Positions 54,418-63,638 of a stretch of 64,000 nt of DNA are shown here, in pieces. The position numbers and the translations under genes were made by a program. The notes beneath the pieces are model-generated. The model was not told where the DNA came from. It made no database searches and saw only the letters and a program-made list of their open reading frames with translations. Position 1 is the first letter of the stretch. The number at the start of each line of letters is the position of its first letter. The DNA lies in assembly GCA_018882785.1 (NCBI GenBank), contig VERI01000002.1:124001-188000 (forward strand), given 5' to 3'. The DNA comes from Burkholderiaceae bacterium (GTDB lineage: Bacteria > Pseudomonadota > Gammaproteobacteria > Burkholderiales > Burkholderiaceae_A).

Positions 54418-56783
54418 CGTGGACCCTATTGCTCATCGCTGTACTTGCTGCGATTGGCGCAGTACTCACCATCGCACCGCTGCGGCGGCAACTGCTGACT
54501 GCACCGATCCTGCGCGGATTTCGCGCTGCCCTGCCGGCAATGTCCGATACCGAGCGGGCAGCCCTCGAGGCAGGAACAGTCTGGTGGGAGGCCGACTTAT
54601 TCAGGGGCCGTCCGGATTGGGCCGGCTTAGGCGCAATCCCACGGCCTCAGCTCACCCAGGAAGAGCAGTCATTTCTTGATCACGAGGTTGAACAAGCGTG
54701 CCGGATGGTCAATGAATGGAAAATTAATTTCGAAGACCATGACATGCCCCAAGAGGCCTGGAGTTACATCAAGGAAAAAGGATTCCTCGGAATGATTATT
54801 CCGAAGGAGTACGGCGGCAAGGGATTTTCCGCCTATGCCCATTCACAGGTGGTTGCCAAACTCTCAACACGCTCTTCACCACTGGCCATCTCGGTCATGG
54901 TGCCCAACTCCCTGGGGCCGGCAGAACTGCTGCTCCACTATGGCACGGATGAGCAGAAAAACTATTACCTGCCCCGCCTTGCACGCGGCGAGGAAATCCC
55001 TGCCTTTGCCCTGACCAGCCCATGGGCGGGTTCGGACGCCGCATCTATTCCCGATGTCGGCATTGTCTGTAAGGGTGTCTGGCAGGGCAGAGAGACGCTG
55101 GGAATGCGGGTCACATGGAATAAGCGCTACATCACACTCGCGCCAGTCTGCACGATTCTGGGGCTTGCCTTTAGGCTGTTTGATCCCGATGGGCTGCTCG
55201 GCAAGACCAAGGATCTCGGCATTACCTGCGCCCTGGTGCCACACGATCATCCGGGCGTGACGATCGGCCGGCGTCATATTCCGATGAACACCTACTTCAT
55301 GAATGGACCCACCCAGGGAGATGCGGTCTTCATGCCCTTGGAGTTCATCATCGGCGGGCCAAGCATGGCTGGCCAGGGCTGGCGCATGTTAATGGAGTGC
55401 CTCTCGGCAGGCCGCGCCATTTCTCTACCCTCGGCCAATGCGGGACTCGCACAGCTTGCTGCGCGAGTCGCAGGTGGCTATTCGCGTATTCGTCACCAAT
55501 TCAAGACACCGATCTCCCGATTTGAGGGCATCGAGGAGCTGCTGGCTCGAATCGCCGGATATACCTATCTCAACGACGCCGTGAGAACACTGTCTGCAAC
55601 CAGCATTGACCTCGGCCAGCGGCCCTCTGTGGTCTCGGCCATCGCGAAATACCATGTCACCGAGCGGGCCCGGCAGGTCGTCACTGACAGCATGGATATC
55701 GTGGGCGGAAAAGGCATCTGCATGGGGCCATCCAATATTCTTGGACTGGCCTATCAACAGATGCCGATCGGCATTACCGTTGAAGGCGCCAATGTCCTTA
55801 CCCGCAACCTGATTCTGTTTGGACAGGGCGCAATACGTTGCCATCCTTTTCTGCTCGCGGAAATGCAGGCAGCACAAAATTCCGATCGTGTTCAGGGGCT
55901 CAAGGCCTTTGATGCGGCCTTCTGGGGCCATATCCGAACCATCTTGGGCAACGGAATGCGTGCGGTGTGGCATGGACTTACCGCAGCAAAATTCGCCGGT
56001 CCCGGCAATGTCGGGCCTGTCGAAATGCGCAGCGCGATGCGCAGCATTAACCATGCCTCGGTCGCCTTCGCATTTCTTGCAGACATCACGATGCTCTTGC
56101 TGGGCGGAAGCTTAAAACGCAAAGAGCGGCTCTCCGCGCGACTCGGGGATATTCTTGCCCACATGTTTCTGGCCAGCTGCGTACTCAAGCGCTACGAGAT
56201 GGAGGGTCGAATTCGGGAAGATGCAGACGTTGTACGTTGGTGCATCGACGACTGTCTCAATAAAATCGCAACTGCCTTTGAGGGAGTACTCCAGAATTTC
56301 CCGAACCGGCCTCTGGGAAGGCTGCTGCGCCTGATGTTGTTTCCCTGGGGAATCCCCACGGCAGCGGCCTCGGATCGCGTTGGCCATCGTATCGCGCAGC
56401 TGATTGCAAATCCGGGGGATGCCCGGAATCGCCTCACACCCATTTGTTTTGTACATGACGATGAATACGATCCGGTCGGTGCAATCGAACATGCCCTGAA
56501 GGCCATGATCGCAGCCGAACCCATCGACGCGAAGATTCGCGCGGCAGAAAAACGTGGCGTCTTCAAAAATGAACCGTTGGCCAATATCCGGGATATCGGC
56601 CGGCTGGCCCTCGAAAAAGGCATCATCACAGCCGAGGAATTCTCCGCCTTAACACGGCGCGATGAACTTCGCGACCGCGTGATCCATGTCGATGACTTTC
56701 CGTTTGAGATTCACGCCTCCGCGGATTCGCCCTCTGCCCCGATGTCGAATTCGGCATCCGCGCTACATGCCCGGGCCGCATGA
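54414..56783 (+). CDS. fadE: Acyl-CoA dehydrogenase FadE
   Basis: A 789-residue flavoprotein catalysing the first step of beta-oxidation. It has an N-terminal hydrophobic segment (TWTLLLIAVLAAIGAVLTIA) that probably anchors it, an acyl-CoA dehydrogenase core (PKEYGGKGFSAYAHSQVVAK, FALTSPWAGSDAASIPDVG) and a FadE-specific C-terminal extension of about 270 residues. The size is close to E. coli FadE (about 815). It overlaps both neighbours by four bases (ATGA), so it is the second gene of a coupled operon. Confidence 0.95.
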   Translation: MTWTLLLIAVLAAIGAVLTIAPLRRQLLTAPILRGFRAALPAMSDTERAALEAGTVWWEADLFRGRPDWAGLGAIPRPQLTQEEQSFLDHEVEQACRMVNEWKINFEDHDMPQEAWSYIKEKGFLGMIIPKEYGGKGFSAYAHSQVVAKLSTRSSPLAISVMVPNSLGPAELLLHYGTDEQKNYYLPRLARGEEIPAFALTSPWAGSDAASIPDVGIVCKGVWQGRETLGMRVTWNKRYITLAPVCTILGLAFRLFDPDGLLGKTKDLGITCALVPHDHPGVTIGRRHIPMNTYFMNGPTQGDAVFMPLEFIIGGPSMAGQGWRMLMECLSAGRAISLPSANAGLAQLAARVAGGYSRIRHQFKTPISRFEGIEELLARIAGYTYLNDAVRTLSATSIDLGQRPSVVSAIAKYHVTERARQVVTDSMDIVGGKGICMGPSNILGLAYQQMPIGITVEGANVLTRNLILFGQGAIRCHPFLLAEMQAAQNSDRVQGLKAFDAAFWGHIRTILGNGMRAVWHGLTAAKFAGPGNVGPVEMRSAMRSINHASVAFAFLADITMLLLGGSLKRKERLSARLGDILAHMFLASCVLKRYEMEGRIREDADVVRWCIDDCLNKIATAFEGVLQNFPNRPLGRLLRLMLFPWGIPTAAASDRVGHRIAQLIANPGDARNRLTPICFVHDDEYDPVGAIEHALKAMIAAEPIDAKIRAAEKRGVFKNEPLANIRDIGRLALEKGIITAEEFSALTRRDELRDRVIHVDDFPFEIHASADSPSAPMSNSASALHARAA

Positions 56784-58084
56784 TGGATCAGGCACAGAAA
56801 GCGGTCTACCTCGTCGACGGTGCCCGCACCCCATTTCTGAAGGCCCGCGGTGGGCCGGGACCCTTTAGCGCATCGGACCTCGCGACACAGGCGGGCCGTG
56901 CCCTGCTGCTGCGCCAGCCCTTCTCCCCGGAAGCAATCGATGAAGTGATTCTCGGGTGCGCCGCACCCGCACCCGATGAGGTCAATATCGGCCGCGTGGT
57001 CGCACTTCGTATGGGATGCGGACACTCGGTCACGGGCTGGACTGTGATGCGTAACTGCGCCTCCGGGCTGCAGGCGCTCGACTCCGCAATGGCCAATATT
57101 CGGCTCGGACGATCTGATCTGGTACTCGCGGGTGGTGTTGACGCGCTCTCGCGCACCCCGTTGCTTTACTCCGATCAAATGGTGCGCTGGTTCGCCGATA
57201 TGTCCACCAAGAAAACCGCTATCGCTCGGCTTCAGCACTTTCTTCGTCTCAACCCAGGTCAATTGTTCAAACCCATCATCGCCCTACTAAGAGGACTCAC
57301 CGATCCTGTGGTTGGGCTTTCAATGGGGCAGACCGCAGAGAACCTTGCCTATCGATTTGGCATCAGCCGCAGAGAAATGGATGCCTTCTCCGTACGCAGC
57401 CATCAGCGCGCTACCGCGGGCCGGCAGACCGATGCCTTTCATGAAATCGTTCCGCTGATGGATGCCCAGGGAAAGATATATGCCCAGGATGATGGCGTAC
57501 GAGAGGACTCGTCTCTGGATGGTCTTGCAAAACTTAGACCCGTATTTGATCGCCCCTACGGAAACATCACTGCCGGAAACAGCTCGCAGGTCACCGACGG
57601 CGCCGCATGGTGCCTGCTCGCATCCGAACAGGCCGTCCGCGATCACGGCCTGCGGCCGATCGCACGCATTCTTGACATCCATTGGGCGGGACTGGATCCG
57701 GCCGAGATGGGGCTGGGCCCCGTGTATGCCGCGCTGCCCCTGATGCAGCGCTACGGTCTCGGACTGCAGGATCTTGATCTCTGGGAGATCAACGAGGCCT
57801 TTGCTGCACAGGTCATGGGCTGTATGCGGGCACTCCAAGATGCGGCGTTATGCCAAGACATCTTGCACGGACAGCCCCACAAAGGGGTCTCTGGAATCCT
57901 GGATGAATCAAAGCTCAATATCCATGGTGGTGCGATTGCCGTCGGACACCCTGTCGGTGCATCGGGTGCCCGCATTACCCTTCATCTCGCACACGCGCTG
58001 AAGATGACCGGCCAGCATCGCGGAATCGCAGCAATATGCATCGGCGGTGGCCAAGGCGGCGCTGCCTTGTTGGAGACAGCATAA
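56780..58084 (+). CDS. Acetyl-CoA C-acyltransferase (FadI-like thiolase)
   Basis: A 434-residue thiolase releasing acetyl-CoA in beta-oxidation. The nucleophile Cys lies in VMRNCASGLQALDS, the active-site stretch is WEINEAFAAQVMG, the His in AVGHPVGASGARITLHL, and the second Cys in AAICIGGGQGGAALLE. The insert with hydrophobic and basic residues (about 130-175) and the length resemble FadI-type membrane-linked thiolases, which pair with FadJ, and the following gene is FadJ-like. It starts in an ATGA overlap with fadE; ATG 56783 is an alternative. Confidence 0.9.
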   Translation: MMDQAQKAVYLVDGARTPFLKARGGPGPFSASDLATQAGRALLLRQPFSPEAIDEVILGCAAPAPDEVNIGRVVALRMGCGHSVTGWTVMRNCASGLQALDSAMANIRLGRSDLVLAGGVDALSRTPLLYSDQMVRWFADMSTKKTAIARLQHFLRLNPGQLFKPIIALLRGLTDPVVGLSMGQTAENLAYRFGISRREMDAFSVRSHQRATAGRQTDAFHEIVPLMDAQGKIYAQDDGVREDSSLDGLAKLRPVFDRPYGNITAGNSSQVTDGAAWCLLASEQAVRDHGLRPIARILDIHWAGLDPAEMGLGPVYAALPLMQRYGLGLQDLDLWEINEAFAAQVMGCMRALQDAALCQDILHGQPHKGVSGILDESKLNIHGGAIAVGHPVGASGARITLHLAHALKMTGQHRGIAAICIGGGQGGAALLETA

Positions 58085-59997
58085 TGAAACATTGGGAAAT
58101 CACCGTCGATGCCGATGGCATTGTGTGGATGGGCTTAAACACCGCACAGGCGAGCATGAATAAGCTGACCGCGGAGGTGCTCGCAGAATTTTCTGAGCAG
58201 CTCGACAAGATGGATCAGCAGCCGCCCACTGGATTGATTATTCAGTCGGCAAAGTCATCCGGTTTTATTGCGGGTGCAGACATTGAGGAATTTAAACAAC
58301 TCGACTCGCCGGAACAGGCCAATGCATTAATCGCCCGCGGCTGGAATCTTTTTAATCGACTCGCATCGGTCCCGTATCCCACGCTTGCCCTGATTCGGGG
58401 GGTATGCCTTGGCGGTGGACTTGAACTCTCACTTGCCTGCCGATATCGCATTGCGGTCGATGAGCCTTCCACCCGACTCGGGCTACCTGAAGTGCTGCTC
58501 GGTATTGTTCCTGGCTGGGGTGGCATGCTCCGACTGCCGCGTGTCATCGGGCCGCAGGCCGCGCTGGACATGATGCTCACGGCCAAGAGCCTGGATGCCC
58601 GACGCGCCAAGCGGGCCGGTCTGGTCGACCTGGCGGTTGCGCCTCGGGTCATGCGCGAATCTGCAGTGGGACTGATTCGTTCGGGCCGTCCGCCACGGCG
58701 CATCTCAGGGATAGCCGCGGTCATGAATCATCCGGTCATCCGACCCATCATTGCCATGATGGCCAGAAAGCAGGTGCAGAAAAAAGCGCGCCGCGAACAC
58801 TATCCTGCGCCTTACGCGATCATTGATATCTGGCAGAAGGCCGATGGTGATGCACTCAAAATCCCCGCGCTCATGCAAGGCATCGTGGGATCGCCCACCA
58901 CACAAAACCTGGTCCGGGTATTTTTCCTTCAGGAGCGCCTGAAGTCCCTCGGCAAGGAATCCTCCTTTAACGCCCGGCGCGTCCATATCATCGGCGCCGG
59001 CGTAATGGGCGGTGATATTGCGGCATGGTGTGCGCTACGGGGCTTGACGGCGACCCTGCAGGACCAGAGCGCAGAACGCATCGCGCCCGCGATCGGCCGG
59101 GCCGGGGCACTATTTAAAAAACGTATCCGTGACCCCCTGGCCCGTAGGGCTGCATCAGACCGTCTGATCCCAGATCCACAAGGCCACGGTATTCGACATG
59201 CGGATGTTGTCATCGAGGCGATTTTTGAAAACCTTGCCGCCAAACACGCATTGCTGAAGTCCATTGAGCCGCAGCTAAAACCAAACGCAATTCTCGCCAC
59301 GAATACGTCAAGCCTAAGAATCGAGGAACTTCGGACTGTGCTCGCCGATCCATCTCGCCTGATTGGAATTCACTTCTTTAATCCCGTTCCGATGATGCCC
59401 CTCGTTGAAATCATTGCCGCCTCCGGGACGCGACCCGAAGCGATTGCCGATGCGCTTGCATTTGTTCGTCGTATTGACAAACTTCCGCTGCCGGTCAAAA
59501 GTGCACCGGGATTTCTGGTCAATGCAGTACTGGCCCCCTACATGCTTGCGGCCATGCGCGCCGTAGATGCCGGCCAATCGGCCGCCACCATAGATGCCGC
59601 CATGCGCAAATTTGGCATGCCAATGGGTCCAATTGAGCTTGCCGATACGGTCGGCCTGGATATTGCGCTGGCAGCAGGCCAGCAACTCTCAGACCAGACC
59701 ACTCCGCCGCAATGCCTGATGAAACGCGTGGAAGAAGGCCATCTCGGAAAAAAGACGGGCCGCGGTTTTTATGAATGGTCCAACGGCAAGATCGCAAGCC
59801 ACGCGGCGGCGTCTGCGATTCCTGAAGAACTTGCAGAACAGTTAATCATGCCTCTGGTGAGTCGAACCCAATCCCTGGTGGCAGAAGGCGTCGTCGCTGA
59901 CTCGGATCTTGCTGATGCAGGAGTCATCTTCGGCACCGGTTTCGCACCCTTTCGCGGTGGACCGCTGAAATGGTTATCAGAAAGGAAGATGCCGTGA
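58084..59997 (+). CDS. Multifunctional enoyl-CoA hydratase/3-hydroxyacyl-CoA dehydrogenase (hydratase first, FadJ-like)
   Basis: A 637-residue bifunctional enzyme. The N-terminal crotonase domain has IAGADIEEF and both catalytic Glu (CLGGGLELSLACRYRIA and RLGLPEVLLGIVPGWGG). The C-terminal dehydrogenase has IIGAGVMGGDIAAWCAL, ATNTSSLRIEEL and IHFFNPVPMMPLVEIIA. It is shorter than E. coli FadJ (714) because the last part is reduced. It hydrates trans-2-enoyl-CoA and oxidises the L-3-hydroxy product. It starts one base into the thiolase stop (TAATG) and overlaps the next gene by four bases (GTGA). Confidence 0.92.
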   Translation: MKHWEITVDADGIVWMGLNTAQASMNKLTAEVLAEFSEQLDKMDQQPPTGLIIQSAKSSGFIAGADIEEFKQLDSPEQANALIARGWNLFNRLASVPYPTLALIRGVCLGGGLELSLACRYRIAVDEPSTRLGLPEVLLGIVPGWGGMLRLPRVIGPQAALDMMLTAKSLDARRAKRAGLVDLAVAPRVMRESAVGLIRSGRPPRRISGIAAVMNHPVIRPIIAMMARKQVQKKARREHYPAPYAIIDIWQKADGDALKIPALMQGIVGSPTTQNLVRVFFLQERLKSLGKESSFNARRVHIIGAGVMGGDIAAWCALRGLTATLQDQSAERIAPAIGRAGALFKKRIRDPLARRAASDRLIPDPQGHGIRHADVVIEAIFENLAAKHALLKSIEPQLKPNAILATNTSSLRIEELRTVLADPSRLIGIHFFNPVPMMPLVEIIAASGTRPEAIADALAFVRRIDKLPLPVKSAPGFLVNAVLAPYMLAAMRAVDAGQSAATIDAAMRKFGMPMGPIELADTVGLDIALAAGQQLSDQTTPPQCLMKRVEEGHLGKKTGRGFYEWSNGKIASHAAASAIPEELAEQLIMPLVSRTQSLVAEGVVADSDLADAGVIFGTGFAPFRGGPLKWLSERKMP

Positions 59998-62405
59998 CCC
60001 ATTTAATCATCAAGCGTGTGGCCGTATTGGGTGCCGGCGTAATGGGCGCCCAGATCGCTGGGCACTTGGCCAATGCAGGCATTGGTGTCGATCTATTCGA
60101 CCTGCCCGGCCCCCAGGACGACCACAACCAGACCGTCAAGACCGCCCTGCAACGGCTCAAAAAACTCGAACCCGCCCCCCTGGCAGATGCCTCCGTACTG
60201 GGGCACATTCGGCCATGTAATTTCGATGATCACCTTCCCAGACTCCAGGAGTCACAGCTCATCATAGAAGCGGTTGCTGAGCGAATGGATATCAAGCGGA
60301 CGCTCTACGCAAAGATCGCCGCATATTGCTCGGCAAGCGTATGGATTGCCTCCAATACATCCGGACTATCGGTGCGCGCACTCGCAGGCGAAATTCCTCC
60401 TGCATTACGGCCTCGATTCTGCGGCATGCATTTTTTTAATCCGCCGCGCTACATGAGCCTGGTCGAGCTGATCCCGGCAACGGAGACTTTGCCTGACGGA
60501 CTGGATGCGCTCGAATCTTGGCTGACCAGAACATTGGGTAAGTCCGTGATTCGTGCCAAAGACACGCCCAACTTCATTGCCAATCGAATCGGAGTGTTCT
60601 CGCTATTGGCCACCATGGAACACACCCAACGACTCGGACTTGGCCTGGATACTGTAGACGCACTCACCGGGCCCCGCATTGGACGGCCCAAAAGTGCCTG
60701 CTACCGAACCGTAGATGTGGTTGGCATCGATACACTGGCCCATGTCGTTAGAACCAAACAAGAGCAGCTCACTGCGGATCCCTGGCATCCTCTATTTAAG
60801 CTGCCATCATGGATTGAGCAGCTGATCAAAGACGGCGCACTCGGTCAAAAAACCGGCCGTGGCCTGTATCGAAAAGAGGGCCGCGAGATTCTGGTGCTTG
60901 AGCCCACGACCGGCATGTATCGTAAGGTCGATCAAACGATTGACCCCGAAGTCGAGAAGATCCTCGCGCTACGACATCCGGCGGAAAAATTTCAGGCGAT
61001 GCTTCGGTGCCCCCATCCGCAGGCACAACTGCTGTGGTCCATCTTCCGCGATGTTTTCCATTACAGCGCTGTCCATTTACAGGAGATTGCAGATAACGCC
61101 CGCGATCTGGATCTCGCCATGCGTTGGGGATTCGGCTGGAGCCAGGGGCCGTTCGAACTCTGGCAGGCCGGGGGATGGACCGCGATCACACAGGCGATTG
61201 AACAAGACGTCTCGGCTGGCAAAACCCTGGTGGCAGTGCCACTGCCCGACTGGTGTCGAGATCCAGCCCGAGACGGGGTCCATAGCCCACAGGGATCATG
61301 GGCTCCATCTGCACATTCCAATCGTCCACGGTCAAGCCTTCCGGTGTATCGCAGACAGCTCTTCCCCGAGCTGCTCATCGGCGAGCAGGAACGCCATGAG
61401 GCAGCTCCGATCAGCCAGACTGCCGGCGAGACCATTTTTCAAAACAAAGAAGTGCGCTTGTGGCGCCTGCCCCAGGCCGACGAGCGGATCGGAATTCTGT
61501 CCTTTAACTCGCCCATGCACAGCGTGGGCGACGAGGTTCTGTCGGGCATGATGACATCGATCTCAATGGCGGAATCGGATCTTGATGGACTGGTGCTCTG
61601 GCATGAGCCGCCTTTTTGTGTCGGTGCCAATCTGAAACTAGTTGCCCAGGCCTGTAAAGCAGGTGAGTTTGACCGGCTTGAGAAAATTGTCGCGCAGTTC
61701 CAGGCAGCATCCCAGGCATTGAAATACTGCCGGGTCCCCACCATCGCTGCAGTCCAGGGACTGGCACTGGGGGGCGGGTGTGAATTTCTGATGCATGCAC
61801 AACAACGCGTGATGCACCTGGAGAGCTATGTCGGACTGGTCGAGGCAGGTGTTGGCCTCATTCCGGCAGGCGGCGGATGTAAAGAGTTCGTGGTCCGTGC
61901 AGCCGACTGGGCCGAACAGGGCCCCACGCCGGCAGAGGTATTCCCCTTTATTCAAAAAATATTCACCACAGTCGCGATGGCCAAGGTTGCAAAGAGCAGC
62001 CTGCAGGCCAGCTCTTTGGGCTTTGCCAAGCCACAGGATGTGACCGTCTTTCATCCTCAGGAGCTGCTCTATGCCGCGCTACGCACGGCCCGCCAGCGGG
62101 CAGATATCGGTGCGCCGCCTCCGATTCCAAGGCCAGTGCCCGTATCCGGAAGGACAGGTATCGCCAACCTATCACTGATGCTTGTGAATATGCATGAAGG
62201 AAAAATGATCAGCGATCACGACTACAAGGTTGCCCATGCGGTCGCAACAGCCCTGTGCGGTGGCGATATCGACGCGGGAACCATGGTCGATGAGCAATGG
62301 TTGATCCGATTAGAACGGCAGCTCTTCATGGATTTACTCAAGACTCCCGAAACCCAGGCCCGGATTGAACACATGCTGGCCACGGGCAAACCCCTGCGTA
62401 ATTAG
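59994..62405 (+). CDS. 3-hydroxyacyl-CoA dehydrogenase/enoyl-CoA hydratase (dehydrogenase first, FadN-like)
   Basis: An 803-residue bifunctional enzyme with domain order opposite to the preceding gene. The N-terminal dehydrogenase has VLGAGVMGAQIAGHLANAGI, ASNTSGLSVRAL and CGMHFFNPPRYMSLVELI. The C-terminal crotonase has VGANLKLVAQACKAGEF, LALGGGCEFLMHAQQRVMHL and YVGLVEAGVGLIPAGGGCKE, keeping both Glu positions. This HAD-ECH layout is known from Bacillus FadN and many beta- and gammaproteobacteria. The start is a GTG at 59994 in a GTGA overlap. It is probably paired with the thiolase gene downstream. Confidence 0.93.
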   Translation: MTHLIIKRVAVLGAGVMGAQIAGHLANAGIGVDLFDLPGPQDDHNQTVKTALQRLKKLEPAPLADASVLGHIRPCNFDDHLPRLQESQLIIEAVAERMDIKRTLYAKIAAYCSASVWIASNTSGLSVRALAGEIPPALRPRFCGMHFFNPPRYMSLVELIPATETLPDGLDALESWLTRTLGKSVIRAKDTPNFIANRIGVFSLLATMEHTQRLGLGLDTVDALTGPRIGRPKSACYRTVDVVGIDTLAHVVRTKQEQLTADPWHPLFKLPSWIEQLIKDGALGQKTGRGLYRKEGREILVLEPTTGMYRKVDQTIDPEVEKILALRHPAEKFQAMLRCPHPQAQLLWSIFRDVFHYSAVHLQEIADNARDLDLAMRWGFGWSQGPFELWQAGGWTAITQAIEQDVSAGKTLVAVPLPDWCRDPARDGVHSPQGSWAPSAHSNRPRSSLPVYRRQLFPELLIGEQERHEAAPISQTAGETIFQNKEVRLWRLPQADERIGILSFNSPMHSVGDEVLSGMMTSISMAESDLDGLVLWHEPPFCVGANLKLVAQACKAGEFDRLEKIVAQFQAASQALKYCRVPTIAAVQGLALGGGCEFLMHAQQRVMHLESYVGLVEAGVGLIPAGGGCKEFVVRAADWAEQGPTPAEVFPFIQKIFTTVAMAKVAKSSLQASSLGFAKPQDVTVFHPQELLYAALRTARQRADIGAPPPIPRPVPVSGRTGIANLSLMLVNMHEGKMISDHDYKVAHAVATALCGGDIDAGTMVDEQWLIRLERQLFMDLLKTPETQARIEHMLATGKPLRN

Positions 62406-62421
62406 ATCAAGGCCGCACATC

Positions 62422-63621
62422 ATGAACAATCAGCGTCAAGAAGCCTTTGTTGTATCCGCAAAGCGGCTGCCTGTAGGAAAGAAAAACGGCCGCCTTAAAT
62501 CCACGCGGCCAGACGACCTGCTGGCGGCAGCGATTCAAGCCTGCCTGGCCGGCCTCGATAACCTGGATCGCAACGCAATCGAAGATGTGATCGTCGGCTG
62601 TGCCATGCCAGAGGCTGAACAAGGCATGAATATGGCGCGCATTGGACTGCTGCTTGCGGGACTCCCACAGTCTGTACCTGGCATCACCATCAATCGCTTT
62701 TGTGCATCCGGCCTGCAGGCCGTGGCCGATGCCGCCGCCCGTATTCAGCTGGGCCAGGCAGACCTGATGATCGCCGCAGGCGCGGAGTCGATGAGTGCGA
62801 TGCCGCAGATCATGGGCAATAAGATTGCGATGAATCCCGCCATCTTTGAGCAGAGCGAACATCTCGGTATCGCATTTGGAATGGGCATGACCGCAGAAAA
62901 CGTTGCCCGTCAGTGGGCCATCTCCCGCGAGGACCAGGATCTATTCGCCCTGAACTCTCATACCAAGGCCTGCACTGCGATCCATGCAGGTGAGTTTTCA
63001 CAGGAGCTGACTCCCTTTGAGGTGATCTCTCATCTGCCGGACCCAGACAGTGCCCGGGTGAACATTCAGCGTCACCAGATGACCCAGGATGAAGGCCCAA
63101 GGGCGGATACGGCATTGGAGCGACTATCGGCGCTCAGACCTGTATTTCATGCCAAGGGATCGGTCACCGCCGGTAATTCCTCGCAGATGTCGGACGGCGC
63201 AGCGGCCTTATTGCTCGCATCAGCGTCTGCCATCAAGACCTTCGGACTCACGCCGATTGCCCGATTTGTCTCGTACGCTGTTGCTGGGGTACCGCCAGAG
63301 GTCATGGGAATTGGTCCGGTTGCAGCAATCCCAAAGGCCCTGCAGCGTGCAGGACTTCAAGCCAGTGATGTTGGCTGGATAGAGCTCAACGAAGCGTTCG
63401 CGGCCCAGGCGCTTGCAGTGATCCGGGAATGCCAGCTCGACCCCGCCATTGTTAACCCACTTGGCGGCGCGATTGCTGCAGGCCACCCGCTCGGCGCGAC
63501 AGGTGCCATTCGCTCTTGTACTGCCATCCACGGTGCCCGAAGGCATCGAAAACCCTACTCTATGGTGAGCATGTGTATCGGCACAGGCATGGGAGCGGCA
63601 GGTATATTTGAAACACTATAA
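62422..63621 (+). CDS. Acetyl-CoA C-acyltransferase (FadA-like thiolase)
   Basis: A 399-residue thiolase, the second of the operon. The nucleophile lies in INRFCASGLQAVADAA; other motifs are MGMTAENVARQWAISREDQD, WIELNEAFAAQALAVI, AAGHPLGATGAIRSC and VSMCIGTGMGAAGIF. The length is that of standard FadA, shorter than the FadI-like thiolase upstream. The start at 62422 (MNNQRQEAFVVSAKRLPVGK) fits, 16 bases after the preceding stop. It likely works with the dehydrogenase-first enzyme; fadD follows 17 bases later. Confidence 0.93.
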   Translation: MNNQRQEAFVVSAKRLPVGKKNGRLKSTRPDDLLAAAIQACLAGLDNLDRNAIEDVIVGCAMPEAEQGMNMARIGLLLAGLPQSVPGITINRFCASGLQAVADAAARIQLGQADLMIAAGAESMSAMPQIMGNKIAMNPAIFEQSEHLGIAFGMGMTAENVARQWAISREDQDLFALNSHTKACTAIHAGEFSQELTPFEVISHLPDPDSARVNIQRHQMTQDEGPRADTALERLSALRPVFHAKGSVTAGNSSQMSDGAAALLLASASAIKTFGLTPIARFVSYAVAGVPPEVMGIGPVAAIPKALQRAGLQASDVGWIELNEAFAAQALAVIRECQLDPAIVNPLGGAIAAGHPLGATGAIRSCTAIHGARRHRKPYSMVSMCIGTGMGAAGIFETL

Positions 63622-63638
63622 AAGTTCAGGAGACCGTG